Shown here piece by piece: positions 5,664 to 6,769 of a stretch of 6,769 bases of DNA (positions within the stretch are counted from its first letter, which is position 1; each line of letters starts with the position of its first letter). The position numbers and the translations under genes were made by a program. Location: contig JAPUGN010000010.1 in assembly GCA_027298165.1 (NCBI GenBank), positions 1-6,769 on the forward strand. Direction: 5' to 3'. The notes below the pieces were generated by a model that saw only the letters and a program-made list of their open reading frames with translations, did no database searches and had not been told where the DNA came from. This DNA comes from Nitrospinota bacterium. GTDB taxonomy: Bacteria; Nitrospinota; Nitrospinia; Nitrospinales; Nitrospinaceae.

Positions 5664-6314
5664 TCACCCCGTTAGATTGGGTAATATCAATTTCAGATCC
5701 TTCTGGGAAATGGCTCCTTCGCGGACCAGGGTCGGCGGATCCAGGGTGGCATCCAGAATTGTGGAGGGCTGTCCGCCGGGGGTTGGGCCGCCATCGACTA
5801 AAAGATCCAACTCCCCTCCTAAAGTATTCGCTAATTCCCAGATGGCCTTTGGCGCTGGTTGTCCGCTGATATTGGCACTGGGAGCGGTCAGGGGACGACC
5901 CAGCCTTTCGAGCAGTTGGACGGTGAACAGGTGGGCGGGCAGACGGATGCCCACCTTGCCGGTCCCCGCGGTCAATTCCCCGGGGAGGCCGGGCGCCGCT
6001 TTAAAAAGGAGGGTTAAGGATCCCGGCCAGAAATTCCCCATCAGATATTTGACCAAGGGGGTGATCTCTTCCGTCAAAGAGTTCAATTGATCGACGGAGT
6101 GGATGAGCACCAGCAGCGGTTTGTCCGCCGGGCGTTGCTTGATCCGGAAAATTTTGGAGATGGCTTCGGGATTGAACGGATCGGCACCCAGTCCGTAAAA
6201 GGTATCCGTGGGAAAGGCGATGACTCCCCCGGAATCCAAAACGGATTGGATCGTTTCTATGGGCTTCCTGAAGGTTTCCGGAGATTCAAAATTGACTTTA
6301 AGGACATTAGTCAT
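5664..6314 (-). CDS. tsaC: TsaC/Sua5-family L-threonylcarbamoyladenylate synthase
   Basis: The enzyme makes L-threonylcarbamoyl-AMP from threonine, bicarbonate and ATP, the first step of the t6A modification at position 37 of tRNAs that read ANN codons. The 216 residues form a single YrdC-like domain without the extra Sua5 C-terminal domain, so it is the short TsaC type. Visible motifs are GGVIAFPTDTFYGLGAD at 29-45, the basic cluster KIFRIKQRPADKPL at 54-67, FWPGSLTLLF at 95-104, GIRLPAH at 122-128 and APSANISG at 144-151. STILD at 184-188 closes the substrate cavity region. ATG 6314 overlaps the purE stop by 8 bp. No strong ribosome site is seen, so translation is probably coupled to purE. 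The related non-synthase YciO is possible, but the motifs favour a true synthase. Confidence 0.9.
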   Translation of the reverse strand: MTNVLKVNFESPETFRKPIETIQSVLDSGGVIAFPTDTFYGLGADPFNPEAISKIFRIKQRPADKPLLVLIHSVDQLNSLTEEITPLVKYLMGNFWPGSLTLLFKAAPGLPGELTAGTGKVGIRLPAHLFTVQLLERLGRPLTAPSANISGQPAPKAIWELANTLGGELDLLVDGGPTPGGQPSTILDATLDPPTLVREGAISQKDLKLILPNLTG

Positions 6315-6769
6315 GCGCGGACTGGAGCTTCCGGTTCTTGGCTTCCACCTGCTTGGCCATATCCTTTTTGTACTGGTCCAGTTTTTGGGTCAGCTTGGCG
6401 TCACCCAGCGCCAGTATCTGAACGGCGAGAATGCCGGCATTTTTCGCTCCGGCTTTGCCGATGGCCATGGTGGCGACGGATACGCCTCCCGGCATTTGCG
6501 CTGTGGATAACAGCGAGTCGAAACCCTGCAACGGACTGGAGCCGATAGGCACGCCGATCACGGGCAGAATAGTTTCCGCCGCAACGACTCCCGCCAGATG
6601 GGCGGCCGCGCCTGCGCCTGCGATGAGAACCCGAATGCCGCGCTTGCGGGCCTGGTCCACATATTTTTTTGTGCGCGCCGGGGTCCGGTGCGCGGAGGTG
6701 ACCAGGACTTCGTGAGCCACTCCGAACTGGTCGAGAACTTTTGAGGTCTCGCTCATGACGGAATAATCC
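6307..6769 (-). CDS. purE: PurE, N5-carboxyaminoimidazole ribonucleotide mutase (5' end outside window)
   Basis: Class I PurE converts N5-CAIR to CAIR in de novo purine synthesis and works as a cytoplasmic octamer. Motifs in the window are SAHRTPARTKKYV, VLIAGAGAAAHLAGVVAA, LPVIGVPIGSSPLQGFDSLLS, TAQMPGGVSVAT and GKAGAKNAGILAVQILAL. SAHRTP carries the expected active-site histidine region. The ATG at 6756 is not the real start: the frame stays open to the window edge, where DYSVMSETSKVL matches the GSxSDxxxM loop that normally follows a short N-terminal strand. About 10-15 N-terminal residues are therefore missing. The C-terminus has a lysine- and glutamine-rich helix typical of the family. 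The stop overlaps the tsaC start by 8 bp. A purK partner is not visible and may lie beyond the edge. Confidence 0.93.
   Translation of the reverse strand, partial: DYSVMSETSKVLDQFGVAHEVLVTSAHRTPARTKKYVDQARKRGIRVLIAGAGAAAHLAGVVAAETILPVIGVPIGSSPLQGFDSLLSTAQMPGGVSVATMAIGKAGAKNAGILAVQILALGDAKLTQKLDQYKKDMAKQVEAKNRKLQSAHD

Noticed and set aside
5655..5670. Possible terminator hairpin GGGG...CCCC at the tsaC end
   Set aside because: Only four paired bases, a long loop and no adjoining T-tract.
5617..6090. Plus-strand open frame opposite tsaC (157 codons)
   Set aside because: Opposes a TsaC with all family motifs; its own translation shows no domain.

Overview
The window reads as part of a Gram-negative bacterial chromosome with moderately high GC. 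It holds two convergent gene blocks. The plus-strand block (1-4108) is the end of a flagellar regulatory and export cluster: flhA (3' half only), flhF, flhG, a small two-helix membrane protein, and fliA. The minus-strand block (6769 down to 4173) is a housekeeping run: purE (5' end outside the window), tsaC, acpS, and an LpxL/HtrB-type acyltransferase. The flhA-flhF-flhG-fliA order and the protein sequences resemble deltaproteobacterial, Nitrospinota and related lineages. The acyltransferase implies an outer membrane with lipid A-like lipids. The lineage is inferred from general resemblance, not from a search, and is held with low to moderate confidence.

The flagellar genes are tightly packed: flhA overlaps flhF by 11 bp, 28 bp separate flhF from flhG, 1 bp separates flhG from the small membrane gene, and 14 bp separate that gene from fliA. 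This implies one transcript. FlhF and FlhG are the GTPase/ATPase pair that sets flagellar site and number. FliA is sigma-28, which transcribes late flagellar genes. FlhA is the export-gate membrane protein of the flagellar type III apparatus.

The most notable observation concerns flhA. The last ~359 codons are aligned in one frame from base 3 to 1079 with no indel, but two stop codons interrupt them (TGA at 123-125 and TAA at 852-854). Recognisable FlhA sequence continues directly on both sides of each. Each stop appears to replace a single residue. The neighbours flhF, flhG and fliA look full length and undamaged. So flhA is either recently broken, read through or expressed in pieces, or carries sequence errors. 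The first stop is followed at once by a TTG preceded by GGAG, so re-initiation is conceivable. FlhG also has two credible starts that differ by the N-terminal helix thought to act on FlhF.

On the minus strand purE and tsaC overlap by 8 bp. A good -10 box lies between tsaC and acpS, and a hairpin with a nearby T-tract lies between acpS and the acyltransferase. The 64-bp convergent gap (4109-4172) shows no convincing terminator. I see no RNA genes, mobile elements, CRISPR arrays or phage genes, and no wholly novel system. The unusual content is the interrupted flhA and the uncharacterised small membrane protein.
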